Shown here piece after piece: positions 48,320 through 57,635 of a stretch of 64,000 nt of DNA. The stretch's first letter is position 1; each line of letters starts with the position of its first letter. This DNA comes from an uncultured Candidatus Melainabacteria bacterium (GTDB lineage Bacteria > Cyanobacteriota > Vampirovibrionia > Gastranaerophilales > Gastranaerophilaceae). The position numbers were made by a program, and so were the translations under genes. The notes beneath the pieces were generated by a model that worked only from the letters and a program-made list of their open reading frames with translations, was not told the origin of the DNA and searched no databases. Location of the stretch: assembly GCA_934754775.1 (NCBI GenBank), contig CAKVIM010000005.1, forward strand, positions 50,746 to 114,745, given 5' to 3'.

Positions 48320-50164
48320 GTGAATACTGATAATTTTTTAATAAGAGAGAGTGATATTGAGCTTGCTCAAGCTACGTGCAGAGCAATCAATGAAAGCGAT
48401 ACAAGGAACAGAGCAGTTGCAAACGTTACTGCCGCAAACATAGCTGCCCAATATTTTGACGAGAATCAATTCAAAATTGATACAAAATCAGGGTTGCATA
48501 ATATAGCAGCTGTGCTTGAAGATATTGATATTGCTGATATTTATATCAACAATTCCTATATAGATGTAAGAATATATTTTGACGACAATGAAATCTGCGT
48601 TCCTAAATCACATTTCATAAACAATTTGCTGCCGGTAGCCTACATGTTTGTTAAGTTAAATGAGGACTTGTCCGGCGGAACCGTTACAGGTTTTGTACTT
48701 CCTGAAAACATTAATCAGGAATCATGCGAAGGGGATTATTATATCATTGATGAAACGTCTTTAGTATCCTTCTTTGATATCGAATCTCGACTTATTAATA
48801 ATGATGACACTTATAGCGTCGAAGAAAAAGAAGTATTTGCTTATTTAGACGGAACAATTGAAGATAAAAATGCATTTTACGCAAAACTGTTGACTTCAGA
48901 AGATGGGCGTCAAAAGCTTGCTAGAGCAGCTAAAGCACAATATATCTTTAATTTTGTATCAGTTGCTGATGATGCCGTAGATACAGGCAGTGATTTCATC
49001 AATGACATGCCAATCGATTTAGGTAACGATGATAGTTTGCTTGATATGGAAGACAACAATTTCGGGTTTGAACTATCTGATTCTGACGAGCTTGGATTTA
49101 CAGAGATTGATGAAACATTTGGCGAAAACGGTTTGAATGAAGATGATTTGGATGCAATTGATTCAAGTTCTTCTTTTGATTATTCTACAACAATTTCACC
49201 TAATATCGACTCTTTTGAAGAAAGTGAAGAAGCAGAAAACGTTGAACAACCTGAAGCTGTTCAAGAAGATTCCATTGTAGATATTTTACCGGATGAACCG
49301 GAAGAAGAAGAAAGAGAAGAAGAAGGAGAAATTGAAATTCCATCCAATGAGGGGCTGGATAATCTTATACAAAATATCCAAGGAGCAGAAGAGTCTGAAA
49401 CATTTGCATCAGAACAAAACGATGAGACTCCGAATGAACAAATTGGAGCTTTATTTAATAATCCTGCCCAAGATTCTGACTCAGAAAATTTACAAGAAAA
49501 TATTGAGGGAAATGAAGTTCAGGCTCAAAAGAAACCGAAGAGTTCTATTAAATTGCTCCTATTAATCGGTTTGCTTGTAGTGCTCGGCGGCTTAGGTTAT
49601 TTGGGGTATAACAAATTTTCTGCACAGCCAATTGAAGATGAAAGCCAAAATAATATTGTTGCAGAACCGACCGCTACTGCCAACAATCAAGAACAAGGAC
49701 TTAGTCAAGATGCTATGCCGATTGAAGGAGTAGAAGTAACTACACCAACGTTTTCTCAAAACGAAGCTACAACAGAAACGATACCGGCAATTGAACAAAA
49801 TCTTGATGCTTCTATTTTAGTTTCTAACTTAAAAGTTGACTGGGAAGTTCCTGCAGGATACGTTTCAAATACAGCCGCTAAAAGATATTTGGTGAAATTA
49901 GGTAAAGTTATTCAACTAAATCTTAAGACAGAATTATTGTTACTAAACAGACCGCCAATTACAAACAAAATTGCAGTAGAGATAAAATACAACAGTGGAA
50001 ACAAGAAGTTTGAAGCAGTCGGAGTAACGACTTCAAGTGGTGAAAAATCAGTTGATGATTTGATTTTACAGACTGTAAACAAGGCATTAGCAATGAATTT
50101 GAGTGCTAACACTGACTCATTCAGCAAACTACAAGGTAACCCAATTTTGATAATTCATTTATAA
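48320..50164 (+). CDS. Acidic single-pass membrane protein, first gene of a three-gene cluster
   Basis: 614 residues, not recognised. Residues 1-215 look folded. About 216-405 are very acidic and probably disordered. One membrane helix follows (about 415-435, LLLLIGLLVVLGGLGYLGY). The C-terminal ~105 residues resemble a TonB-C-like domain in their order (VPAGYVSN...VIQLNLKTEL...ILQTVNKAL). No signal peptide, so the N-terminus should be cytoplasmic and the C-terminus outside the membrane. It begins with GTG behind GGGAGAG. Eleven bases separate it from the next gene. Confidence 0.75.
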   Translation: MNTDNFLIRESDIELAQATCRAINESDTRNRAVANVTAANIAAQYFDENQFKIDTKSGLHNIAAVLEDIDIADIYINNSYIDVRIYFDDNEICVPKSHFINNLLPVAYMFVKLNEDLSGGTVTGFVLPENINQESCEGDYYIIDETSLVSFFDIESRLINNDDTYSVEEKEVFAYLDGTIEDKNAFYAKLLTSEDGRQKLARAAKAQYIFNFVSVADDAVDTGSDFINDMPIDLGNDDSLLDMEDNNFGFELSDSDELGFTEIDETFGENGLNEDDLDAIDSSSSFDYSTTISPNIDSFEESEEAENVEQPEAVQEDSIVDILPDEPEEEEREEEGEIEIPSNEGLDNLIQNIQGAEESETFASEQNDETPNEQIGALFNNPAQDSDSENLQENIEGNEVQAQKKPKSSIKLLLLIGLLVVLGGLGYLGYNKFSAQPIEDESQNNIVAEPTATANNQEQGLSQDAMPIEGVEVTTPTFSQNEATTETIPAIEQNLDASILVSNLKVDWEVPAGYVSNTAAKRYLVKLGKVIQLNLKTELLLLNRPPITNKIAVEIKYNSGNKKFEAVGVTTSSGEKSVDDLILQTVNKALAMNLSANTDSFSKLQGNPILIIHL

Positions 50165-50174
50165 GGTATGAAAG

Positions 50175-51533
50175 ATGGAAAAAACAAACAAATACTACAG
50201 CATAATAGAGAACATCGTTAGACAACACAGAAAATTTGCAGGATGCGAAGCTATTCTTGATGAGATTATAGATGATGTTTATTCGCATGCTGAAGTCATA
50301 ATTAATTCTATTAACAATGATGATGTAATTAAGGCTTATTTGGAAAAAGTAGTTAACACTTCGATTATTACCGTTCCCAAAAAAATGGGAATTCACTCCC
50401 CAAGAGCTATAACTCCATCTGTTTCATTACCGGTAAAACCTGAAAAATCAGACGTTAATATTGATTTAGTAGACAAAATGATTAACGCATCAGCTCCTGC
50501 AGTAGAGGAACCTCAAGAAGAAATTCTTGAAGAGAATAAAGAAGGTGTCTTTGAAGAAAAAGAAGAAGCAGATGAAGTAGATTCCTCCCTTGATAGCTTA
50601 TTCCCACAGAAGGAAGATGAGCCGGAACTAAGTGAGCAAGAAGATGACACAGAATTTGATACTTTAATTGATGAAACACCGATTGATAACATGCCGGAAA
50701 AACTTGAAGAAAAAGAACCGGATGAAAAGGAAGAAGAACTCGTTTTGACAACTCCTGAAGTGGGTGTAGAAGCACTTGAAACGATCGAAGAAGAGGAAAC
50801 TCCACTGGAAACTTTTGATTTGGATACAGAAGAAGTTGAAACATCAGAAGACGCTCAACAAGAAGAATTAAGTGCAGATAGCGAAGAAATATTGGATTTA
50901 GATGAGTCTGAGGCATTGGAAACTATTCCGGAAGAAACTCCAGAATTGGCTGAAAATAATGAAGCACCGTTAGAATTAAGCGACTCAATTGAAGAGATTG
51001 AACCTCAAGATGAAATTTTGGACGCAGTTGAACCGAAAATTGAGCAAACGTTAACAACGGATGAATTGACAGTTGAAGATGACGAGCTTGCCACACTTAA
51101 TCCGGAAGAAGGAAGTGAAGAGTCTGCTTTAGAAGCATTTGCTGCAGACGAAATTCAGCAAGAAGATAATTTGCTAGAATTAGACGAAAGCCAAAACAAC
51201 GATTTTGACCTCCTTATGGATGATAATAACAGCGATTTAACATTGGACGAAGGTGAAGGATTATTAGAAATAACCAAAGACGTAACATCTCACCAACCAA
51301 TTGATTACTCGAAATTTTCATTCACACCGTCTAATAACAACGAGGATATTGATGTAGAGGAGTTAGCAAAAGATTTGAAAGAACTCAACACCAAGCGACC
51401 TGAGTTGAATATTCTGCAAGTTTATGATTTAAAATATAAAGAGAATAGTTCAGTGCAAGATATAGCCACCCAGCTGGATATGAGTGAAGATAGTGTATTA
51501 GAAGCATTGAGCGAAATGGTTGCCATAGTATAA
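50175..51533 (+). CDS. Acidic protein with C-terminal helix-turn-helix-like domain
   Basis: 452 residues. Residues 1-75 look folded and helical. About 100-385 are Glu/Asp/Pro-rich and probably disordered. The last ~60 residues contain DIATQLDMSEDSVLEALSEM, which has the look of a helix-turn-helix (sigma-4 or winged-helix-like). Family not recognised. Second gene of the cluster, ten bases after the first and thirteen before the third. Its acidic middle resembles that of the previous protein. Confidence 0.7.
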   Translation: MEKTNKYYSIIENIVRQHRKFAGCEAILDEIIDDVYSHAEVIINSINNDDVIKAYLEKVVNTSIITVPKKMGIHSPRAITPSVSLPVKPEKSDVNIDLVDKMINASAPAVEEPQEEILEENKEGVFEEKEEADEVDSSLDSLFPQKEDEPELSEQEDDTEFDTLIDETPIDNMPEKLEEKEPDEKEEELVLTTPEVGVEALETIEEEETPLETFDLDTEEVETSEDAQQEELSADSEEILDLDESEALETIPEETPELAENNEAPLELSDSIEEIEPQDEILDAVEPKIEQTLTTDELTVEDDELATLNPEEGSEESALEAFAADEIQQEDNLLELDESQNNDFDLLMDDNNSDLTLDEGEGLLEITKDVTSHQPIDYSKFSFTPSNNNEDIDVEELAKDLKELNTKRPELNILQVYDLKYKENSSVQDIATQLDMSEDSVLEALSEMVAIV

Positions 51534-51546
51534 AAGGCTATAATTG

Positions 51547-54489
51547 ATGCAGTGTCCAAAATGTAAAAGCGAAATAGAAGATAATACCTTAAAATGTCCT
51601 TCTTGCGGAGCTAAGGTCGCTTCTGTTTGCAAAGATTGCGGAACCATTAATCCTATTACAGCCAAAGAATGCTCAAACTGTCACAAGGTTTTAATCCGCA
51701 TATGTACAGAATGTGGTGCTGCAAATTTACCGGAAGCTAAAGCATGCCGGAAATGCGGTTTTGAGTTCGTAAAACCAAAATACAATCCAAAGCCCGAATA
51801 CACGGCAGAGATGAACTCTCAACAAAAAGTTAAGGCAAAACTGTTAGATTCAATAAAGGACGCAAACACAAAGATAATAACTCTTACAGGCGAAAGCGGC
51901 TGCGGTAAAAATCTGGTTTTAAGATATACAATTAATGAGCTAAAAAATGCAAAGTTAATCTGGCTTTTGGGAACTTGTTCTCAAGTGACCCAGCTTTCAC
52001 CATTTGGGTATTTTCAGGATTTGTTGTTAAACTTCTTTAACGTAAACAATTTCTGCCCTGACACTTTGCAGCTCAAAAAGAATTCAATCAAATTTTTCAA
52101 ACAGGATTTTCCAACACTTTCAAATGCTGAGATTTTGGATTTGCTAAATTTTCTATACCCTGAAAATTTAGATAAGTACGAAAACATCTACACAAATAAA
52201 GCTAAGATGTTTATTATAATGAAGAAAGTTTTCTTGACTATCGTTGAAAAGATGAAGGCCGTATTCATTATCGATAACTTTGAGAACATAGACGGAATGT
52301 CTTTTGATTTCTTCAAAGAGCTTCTTTGTGATGATTATATCTTAGAAAGATGCAAGTTTATTATAATTTCAGAGATTACAAAACCCGGCATGGGCTGTAT
52401 CACGACACCGAAACTTACGGACGAAAATTATGTTGATTTAACAATTGCACCGTTTACACACACTCAGATCGAAGTGCAAGTGAAGCAATATTCAGACTTG
52501 AATGTAGGAAGCGATTTTGTAAACTTAGCTGCTAAAATATCTGTTGGCAACCCATCTATAGTTGAGCAAATCGTAATGTTATACAAAGATATCAAGCGTA
52601 ATCATTTGAAATACGTTAGTTACGATTCTATCGATTCAATAATCGACGCACGACTCGGAATTCTCAGACAAGAGGATTATCCTGCATATAGAATGTTAGT
52701 TGCAATGTCAATTTTGGGCTGCAAATTTTATCCTGCAATGCTTGAACACTTTGACAACAATACGCCTGCAGAATTCGAAAGAGTAATCGAAGTTCTTGTC
52801 CAAAGAGGTTTCATCTCACAACTTAATAATCTGTCTTTCGAGTTCAAGAGCAAAACAATTTGGAAAGCTATAGTTGCAATTGTTAAAAATGATGATTGTC
52901 TAATCGAGATTTTAAACATCTTACACGCAACTTTGAGCATATACAAGCAGTCTTCTATCGCTTTATTGGGCTATATCGTCCAAAAGCTTAACAATAATGA
53001 AGAGGCCTTCTCTGTTTGGACGCTTCTTATGAAACAAGCGTCTTATATTGGTGATATCGGACTATATATAATTTCTCAAAAACAAGCTTTAAAGTTGATT
53101 GAAGATAAGAACGATACTTTTCACCAGAAAATCAAGAAAAACATATATACACGTGTCGGAAAGCTTTTGGAGCCGATAAATCACGATGCGGCGTTCGAGT
53201 ATTTGCAAAATGCTATTATGATGCTAAATGATGAAGACGATATCGAACATATTGAACTGCTCGGATATTTAGCGTCCGCTTCTATGAAAAAAGGCAACTA
53301 TTGGGGTGCAATTGAATGTGCAGATAGCGTTCTTAACAAACTTCCGGAAACAATGGAGTTAGAAAGAACACTAATCAAATCCCGTCAAATCAGACCTCTT
53401 TTGAAGCTGGGTAATTACGGACAATTGATAAATCTTGTCGACACAGAAGTCATGCCGATATTTGAAAAGTATTTGTCAAAAGGACGCAACACACAAGTAA
53501 TCCCAATTAAAGAATTATATCTGACTTGGCTTGATACGTATTTTGATTTTGCTGAAGCTCTTACATTCCAAGGCGATAGCCGTATGTTTGATGTAACAAA
53601 GCTTATCTTTGATATTATTGATAAAAATCAAATTACTGATATGTCAATCCTCTGCAAAGCTCATTTGGCATTGGCTTTAGCAAATACTGTTAAAGGGGAT
53701 TTAAACACATCAGAAAAGATTCTTGATGATATATTGAAACAATATCCGCTAGATAGTATGGATTCATTCATTGTTTCAAGATGGAACTTCATTGATATAT
53801 TGAACAAATTTGCAGAAAAAGACTACGATAGCCTATACACAGAGTTGTTTAACGTCGTAGCTTATGCAAACAACGTAAATGATAACTTTACAAAGAATAT
53901 TTTAAAAACTATGCTAGCAAAAATGCTTCGAGATAAGAACGAAACAAAAAAAGCTCTTGAAGTATTGGAAGAGCAGGTTGCGTACTTTGCCAAAGAAAAA
54001 ATTGCGACAGGCGTGTTATTATCTTGGTATTTGATAGCTGAAATTCGACTTGTTACAAGCGGAACTCAGTTTGCACTTGATATTGCAACAAAAGCACTTG
54101 ATATCGCTCAAGGACCAAATATAAACAACTATTATTTCATCTCTTTGTTTAACAAATTGATTGGCGAAATCTATATGGCAAAACAAGATTTTGATTCAGC
54201 AAAAGTTTACCTCGAAAAATCTATGTTTGTAGCCAAACAATTCAATCTTCAAGCACTTCTTGTCGAGGAATACATACAGTCAGCGAAGCTTTATCAAGAA
54301 CTTGCACTCCCAAAATCAAGCTTAAGAGCAAGTTACATCAAGCAGTCGCTAAAAATGTTCCAGTTAGCTAAAAATGTTGAAATAGTTGCAGAACATCCGC
54401 ATTTACAGAAGAAAATAAAAGAAGAGCTATCTATTCTGACATCATTCTGCAAACTTAACGGAATAATTCTAAAGAAGAGTGCTAATTAG
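51547..54489 (+). CDS. Double-zinc-ribbon P-loop NTPase with TPR-like C-terminus
   Basis: 980 residues. The first ~80 carry four CxxC pairs (CPKC, CPSC, CKDC, CSNC, then CTEC and CRKC), a double zinc ribbon. Next comes a STAND/AAA-like NTPase with GESGCGKN (Lys121, Asn122) and a Walker-B-like AVFIIDNFEN. From about 500 on, the protein is helical TPR-like. The residue after the Walker Lys is normally Ser or Thr; Asn here is unusual. ATG 51547 is chosen over TTG 51544. Similar layouts occur in signalling ATPases, but its partners are unknown. Confidence 0.8.
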   Translation: MQCPKCKSEIEDNTLKCPSCGAKVASVCKDCGTINPITAKECSNCHKVLIRICTECGAANLPEAKACRKCGFEFVKPKYNPKPEYTAEMNSQQKVKAKLLDSIKDANTKIITLTGESGCGKNLVLRYTINELKNAKLIWLLGTCSQVTQLSPFGYFQDLLLNFFNVNNFCPDTLQLKKNSIKFFKQDFPTLSNAEILDLLNFLYPENLDKYENIYTNKAKMFIIMKKVFLTIVEKMKAVFIIDNFENIDGMSFDFFKELLCDDYILERCKFIIISEITKPGMGCITTPKLTDENYVDLTIAPFTHTQIEVQVKQYSDLNVGSDFVNLAAKISVGNPSIVEQIVMLYKDIKRNHLKYVSYDSIDSIIDARLGILRQEDYPAYRMLVAMSILGCKFYPAMLEHFDNNTPAEFERVIEVLVQRGFISQLNNLSFEFKSKTIWKAIVAIVKNDDCLIEILNILHATLSIYKQSSIALLGYIVQKLNNNEEAFSVWTLLMKQASYIGDIGLYIISQKQALKLIEDKNDTFHQKIKKNIYTRVGKLLEPINHDAAFEYLQNAIMMLNDEDDIEHIELLGYLASASMKKGNYWGAIECADSVLNKLPETMELERTLIKSRQIRPLLKLGNYGQLINLVDTEVMPIFEKYLSKGRNTQVIPIKELYLTWLDTYFDFAEALTFQGDSRMFDVTKLIFDIIDKNQITDMSILCKAHLALALANTVKGDLNTSEKILDDILKQYPLDSMDSFIVSRWNFIDILNKFAEKDYDSLYTELFNVVAYANNVNDNFTKNILKTMLAKMLRDKNETKKALEVLEEQVAYFAKEKIATGVLLSWYLIAEIRLVTSGTQFALDIATKALDIAQGPNINNYYFISLFNKLIGEIYMAKQDFDSAKVYLEKSMFVAKQFNLQALLVEEYIQSAKLYQELALPKSSLRASYIKQSLKMFQLAKNVEIVAEHPHLQKKIKEELSILTSFCKLNGIILKKSAN

Positions 54490-55000
54490 CGTAATCATCC
54501 GGATTACCTGAATAATCAGCAATTGCTTCGCCTTCAGCTTCATTTGGCAAAGGTTCATATCCGTTTTGAGTTTCTTTATAGGCTAAAGCACGTTTATTCA
54601 ATTCATCAATTACAGAAGGCCCTGTAAGCACTTCAATGACTTCACCGTTGGTGTCATATATTTTCAACCTAGGGATTTCTACACCTGAAGGAGTTTTAAA
54701 TCCCATTAGAGAAATCTTGCCATACTCACCGAAACCATCCTTGATTTCATAGTAAATTTCTTTCAAGTTTTCATTATCCAAGCAGCTCAAAGCAACATTG
54801 TTTGAAGTTTCACGCTGTATCCAATCCTGAACGGTTTGAGTTTCTTCAATAAGTTCAAGCAATTGTTCCTTAGTAGCACGAATACGCCTAAATAAAGGAT
54901 CACCGCCACGCCCTACTGCTGTTGGACCATAAGCTTGCGGAGCTTTTACTGCATAATTTGCTTCGTCTATAACTTTTCTTTCATTTTCATTATCTGCCAT
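54482..55000 (-). CDS. Hypothetical protein
   Basis: 172 residues when started at ATG 55000, which has AAGGAG upstream. The open frame continues upstream to 55144 but runs through the rnpA promoter. The protein is acidic with no membrane segment. TKEQLLELIEETQTVQDWI looks helical, and the middle block GKISLMGFKTPSGVEIPRLKI looks like a beta structure. No domain is recognised. It converges on the zinc-ribbon NTPase gene with an eight-base overlap. Confidence 0.7.
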   Translation of the reverse strand: MADNENERKVIDEANYAVKAPQAYGPTAVGRGGDPLFRRIRATKEQLLELIEETQTVQDWIQRETSNNVALSCLDNENLKEIYYEIKDGFGEYGKISLMGFKTPSGVEIPRLKIYDTNGEVIEVLTGPSVIDELNKRALAYKETQNGYEPLPNEAEGEAIADYSGNPDDYAN

Positions 55001-55069
55001 AATAATATAACTCCTTATACTTGTGTTTACGGCATATTTTGTAAAAACTTTAGGAATTTCAGATAAATC

Positions 55070-55098
55070 TTTACAAAGATTTACAAACGGGGTATGAT
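55070..55098 (+). promoter_or_regulatory. Promoter with predicted leaderless start for rnpA
   Basis: TTTACA (55070-55075), 17 bases, TATGAT (55093-55098). The usual start point is 55105, exactly the A of the rnpA ATG. No ribosome site precedes the ATG. Confidence 0.6.
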
Positions 55099-55104
55099 TT
55101 AAGT

Positions 55105-55449
55105 ATGTTACCAAAAGAAAACAGATTAAAAAAGAGAAGTGCATTCGCCGCTACATACCGCACGGGAAAGACCTTGCATAAAGGCGGAATTACTATGTTT
55201 TGCGGAAAGAAAAAAGATAATGACACTCCCGTTCGCATAGGGTTTGTAGTGAGCAAAAAAATCCACAAACGAGCGGTAAAACGCAACCGTATAAAAAGAC
55301 TTATGAGGGAAAGTTGCAGATTACTTATTAAGGAGCAGGGAATTCCAAACAATCACCTCTCACTAATATTGGTCGCATCTTCAAAACTACTTGAGATGGA
55401 TTTTAAAGAAATTGACAGTTCTATAAAAAAATTGGTTAAACAATTATGA
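55105..55449 (+). CDS. rnpA: Ribonuclease P protein component
   Basis: Protein subunit of RNase P, which trims tRNA 5' ends. 114 residues with the family's RNA-binding signature KRAVKRNRIKRLMRES (55-70) and the start LPKENRLKKRSAF. In most bacteria rpmH lies just upstream; here the 104 bases before the gene are too short for it. The stop overlaps the next ATG (ATGA). The mRNA seems leaderless. Confidence 0.93.
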   Translation: MLPKENRLKKRSAFAATYRTGKTLHKGGITMFCGKKKDNDTPVRIGFVVSKKIHKRAVKRNRIKRLMRESCRLLIKEQGIPNNHLSLILVASSKLLEMDFKEIDSSIKKLVKQL

Positions 55450-56000
55450 TAGACGGAATTATAACTCCTGCATTAAGAGATATAGACTATTTAACGCCTG
55501 CGGCTCCATATCCTGCGACTCCATCAGGGTTAACGGTTCATCAAAGCACGCTTTATCGTTATGCAGTGCCAACTGATGAGCAGCCAACATTAACAATCGT
55601 TGATTATATTCCAGACTACAACGGGAATTTTATTAAACCGGGGTATTATCAACTTGTGTTATCAAGCGATAGAGAGTTTCTTTACCTGATTGAATCAAAC
55701 GACTTAATCGCCGTTATTCCGGTATTTAAGCTAGCAGAAAACAAGAATGAATTAAAGAAATATTACGAAAAATCCAAAAATCTTTCAAAAGAAGATAAAA
55801 AAGAAATTGCTAAAAAGAAACGCAAAGATAAGTTTCAGGCAATTATTGATGCAAAATATGCAAAAACGGGAGCAACCCCGCCTAAAGAATACGAACATAT
55901 GGAAGCCTCAATTGAGTATAACAAAGAAGGCGGCTATTATTTAATTATGTATGAAAAGGGCTTTCTAAGAGCTTGGGGTGCGATTAAAGCACGAGATTAA
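55446..56000 (+). CDS. Hypothetical protein coupled to rnpA
   Basis: 184 residues, no recognised domain. The first half has beta-rich, aromatic segments (TLYRYAVPTDEQPTLTIVDY); the middle has a Lys-rich helix (KEDKKEIAKKKRKDKFQ). There is no signal peptide. The place next to rnpA is often held by yidD or yidC in other bacteria, but this protein resembles neither. Translation is likely coupled to rnpA through the ATGA overlap. Confidence 0.7.
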   Translation: MIDGIITPALRDIDYLTPAAPYPATPSGLTVHQSTLYRYAVPTDEQPTLTIVDYIPDYNGNFIKPGYYQLVLSSDREFLYLIESNDLIAVIPVFKLAENKNELKKYYEKSKNLSKEDKKEIAKKKRKDKFQAIIDAKYAKTGATPPKEYEHMEASIEYNKEGGYYLIMYEKGFLRAWGAIKARD

Positions 56001-56003
56001 GAC

Positions 56004-56032
56004 TTGTCTTGAAGCCAAATTTTTTATATAAT
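56004..56032 (+). promoter_or_regulatory. Promoter with predicted near-leaderless start for 56042
   Basis: TTGTCT (56004-56009), 17 bases, TATAAT (56027-56032). The usual start would be 56039, three bases before ATG 56042. It overlaps the in-frame upstream TTG at 56009, which speaks against that TTG as start. Confidence 0.6.
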
Positions 56033-56041
56033 ATATCTAAT

Positions 56042-56710
56042 ATGAGTGGTGAAAAAAAAGAAAGAAATACCTTCTACATAACACACAGCGGCGAGCTTTT
56101 AATCTGGTTAGTGATTATACTTGTTGTAGTTTCACTCTCTACTATGTGTTTATTTAAGAAAGCTCACGAAGAAAATGATTACAACATTTTCATGCCGGAC
56201 GTAGACGGACTTATTGTTGGCTCTCCTGTTAGAATGATGGGGATTGAAGTCGGACACGTTACTAAAATTAAACCAACTAATGACGAAGTGTTTGTAAAAT
56301 TTATTATTGATGATAAAACAATGCAAATCCCGCAAGGCACACACGCTACGGTAGAATTTAGCGGTATGGCGGGTTCAAAGTCATTAGAACTGTATCTTCC
56401 GAATAAAGAGAGTTACATTGAGACGACAACACCAATACTTACTGTTAATCCGCCAAAAAGACTCCACGATGCAATGGGTTTATTAAACGAAATGCTTGAT
56501 AAGTTGGCATCAATAGTTTACACATCATCTTCTTTCGGAGAAAAAATTAAGTTTCTAGATTTTCAAGGCGGAAGTCCGGATGATATGAAGAATTTCTTAG
56601 ATTACACGGACAAATTAATTAATGATTCAAACAAAAAAGCACTTGATGTTGATAATAAGTTAGAAAAATACAGAAGCAGGGGGGAATTCCATGATAGTAG
56701 AAACAAATAA
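56042..56710 (+). CDS. MlaD/MCE-domain protein
   Basis: 222 residues: one N-terminal membrane helix (about 20-40) and an MCE domain (about 45-120) with MPDVDGLIVGSPVRMMGIEVGHV and GTHATVEFSGMAGSKSLELY. MCE proteins form rings that carry lipids between membranes, which suggests a second membrane. The usual ATPase and permease partners (MlaF, MlaE) are not next to it. ATG 56042 is preferred over TTG 56009. Overlaps upp by 20 bases. Confidence 0.85.
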   Translation: MSGEKKERNTFYITHSGELLIWLVIILVVVSLSTMCLFKKAHEENDYNIFMPDVDGLIVGSPVRMMGIEVGHVTKIKPTNDEVFVKFIIDDKTMQIPQGTHATVEFSGMAGSKSLELYLPNKESYIETTTPILTVNPPKRLHDAMGLLNEMLDKLASIVYTSSSFGEKIKFLDFQGGSPDDMKNFLDYTDKLINDSNKKALDVDNKLEKYRSRGEFHDSRNK

Positions 56711-57347
56711 TCTTAAAATCATATCAAACCCAATTGTTAACCAGAGTTTGTGCACAATGAGAGATAAAAACACAGATACTCAAGGGGTAAGATTAGCAGC
56801 AAGAAAATTAACAAGAATACTTCTTTATGAAGCAACAAAAAATTTGCCGCAAAAAGACGTTGAGATTGAAACCCCGCTTGTTAAATTTACTACAAAAACA
56901 ATCAACCCAGATATTAACATCATCATTTCACCAATTTTAAGAGCCGGACTTATTTTCACGGATGAAGCAGTTGACATTCTTCCCCAAGCAGCAATCCGAC
57001 ACATTGGTATGTATCGTGACGAAAAGACTTTAAAACCCGTTTGGTACTACAATAAAGTACCTATGCCAGTGGATAAACCTGAAAATTATTACGTTTATAT
57101 TACAGACCCGATGCTTGCAACAGGGAATTCCCTAAAAGAAGCAATAAGGCTCTATGTAGATAAAGGAATTCCTGAAACAAATATTTGTTGTGTTTGTATG
57201 ATATCTGCTCCGGTCGGAATTGAAGCAGTATTCAAAGAATTCCCGGCTATAACACTTATCGTTGCTGCAGTTGATGACCATTTGAATGAACGTGGTTATA
57301 TCATTCCTGGTATGGGTGACGCCGGAGATAGAATATTTAATACGTAA
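56691..57347 (+). CDS. upp: Uracil phosphoribosyltransferase
   Basis: Salvages uracil to UMP using PRPP. 218 residues, a little longer than the usual 208. The PRPP-binding loop region is YITDPMLATGNSLKEAI; earlier SPILRAGLIFTDEAVDILP and the end GYIIPGMGDAGDRIFNT are typical. AGGGGGG precedes the ATG, placed within the end of the MlaD-like gene. Confidence 0.95.
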   Translation: MIVETNNLKIISNPIVNQSLCTMRDKNTDTQGVRLAARKLTRILLYEATKNLPQKDVEIETPLVKFTTKTINPDINIIISPILRAGLIFTDEAVDILPQAAIRHIGMYRDEKTLKPVWYYNKVPMPVDKPENYYVYITDPMLATGNSLKEAIRLYVDKGIPETNICCVCMISAPVGIEAVFKEFPAITLIVAAVDDHLNERGYIIPGMGDAGDRIFNT

Positions 57348-57407
57348 ATTTTTGTTAATTGGAAAATATATAGAAGCATTTTTTTATAATAGTATTATTA
57401 TAAATAT

Positions 57408-57635
57408 ATGAATAGAAAAAATAAAACCAATATACTTACAAAAAGAGAACTTGAAATACTGTATTTGCTAATAGAAGGGCAGAGCAACCGTCAGATTGCA
57501 AAAGACTTGATTATTTCAATCCACACGGTTAAAGCACATATTGAAAGCATTTACAGAAAGTTTGGCGTGCACAACAAAGTTCAAGCAGCAATTTATGCAG
57601 TTCATTATAACATGATAGACATAAATAAACTCTAA
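57408..57635 (+). CDS. Stand-alone LuxR-type DNA-binding protein
   Basis: 75 residues that consist of only the GerE/LuxR helix-turn-helix domain: LTKRELEILYLLIEGQSNRQ, then SIHTVKAHIESIYRKFGV. There is no receiver domain. It closely resembles the C-terminal half of the regulator at 26841. It has no ribosome site and an AT-rich upstream with TATAAT at 57385-57390. It overlaps the end of the LOG gene by four bases. Confidence 0.85.
   Translation: MNRKNKTNILTKRELEILYLLIEGQSNRQIAKDLIISIHTVKAHIESIYRKFGVHNKVQAAIYAVHYNMIDINKL

Noticed and set aside
55001..55144. N-terminal extension of the 54482 gene
   Set aside because: It crosses the rnpA promoter and start; ATG 55000 has AAGGAG upstream.
55071..55352. 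93-codon minus-strand frame
   Set aside because: It lies antisense to rnpA, which is a clear match to its family.
57393..57398. A fifth leaderless promoter before the LuxR-type gene at 57408
   Set aside because: TATTAT is well placed, but no -35 box lies 16-18 bases upstream, so I did not count it.
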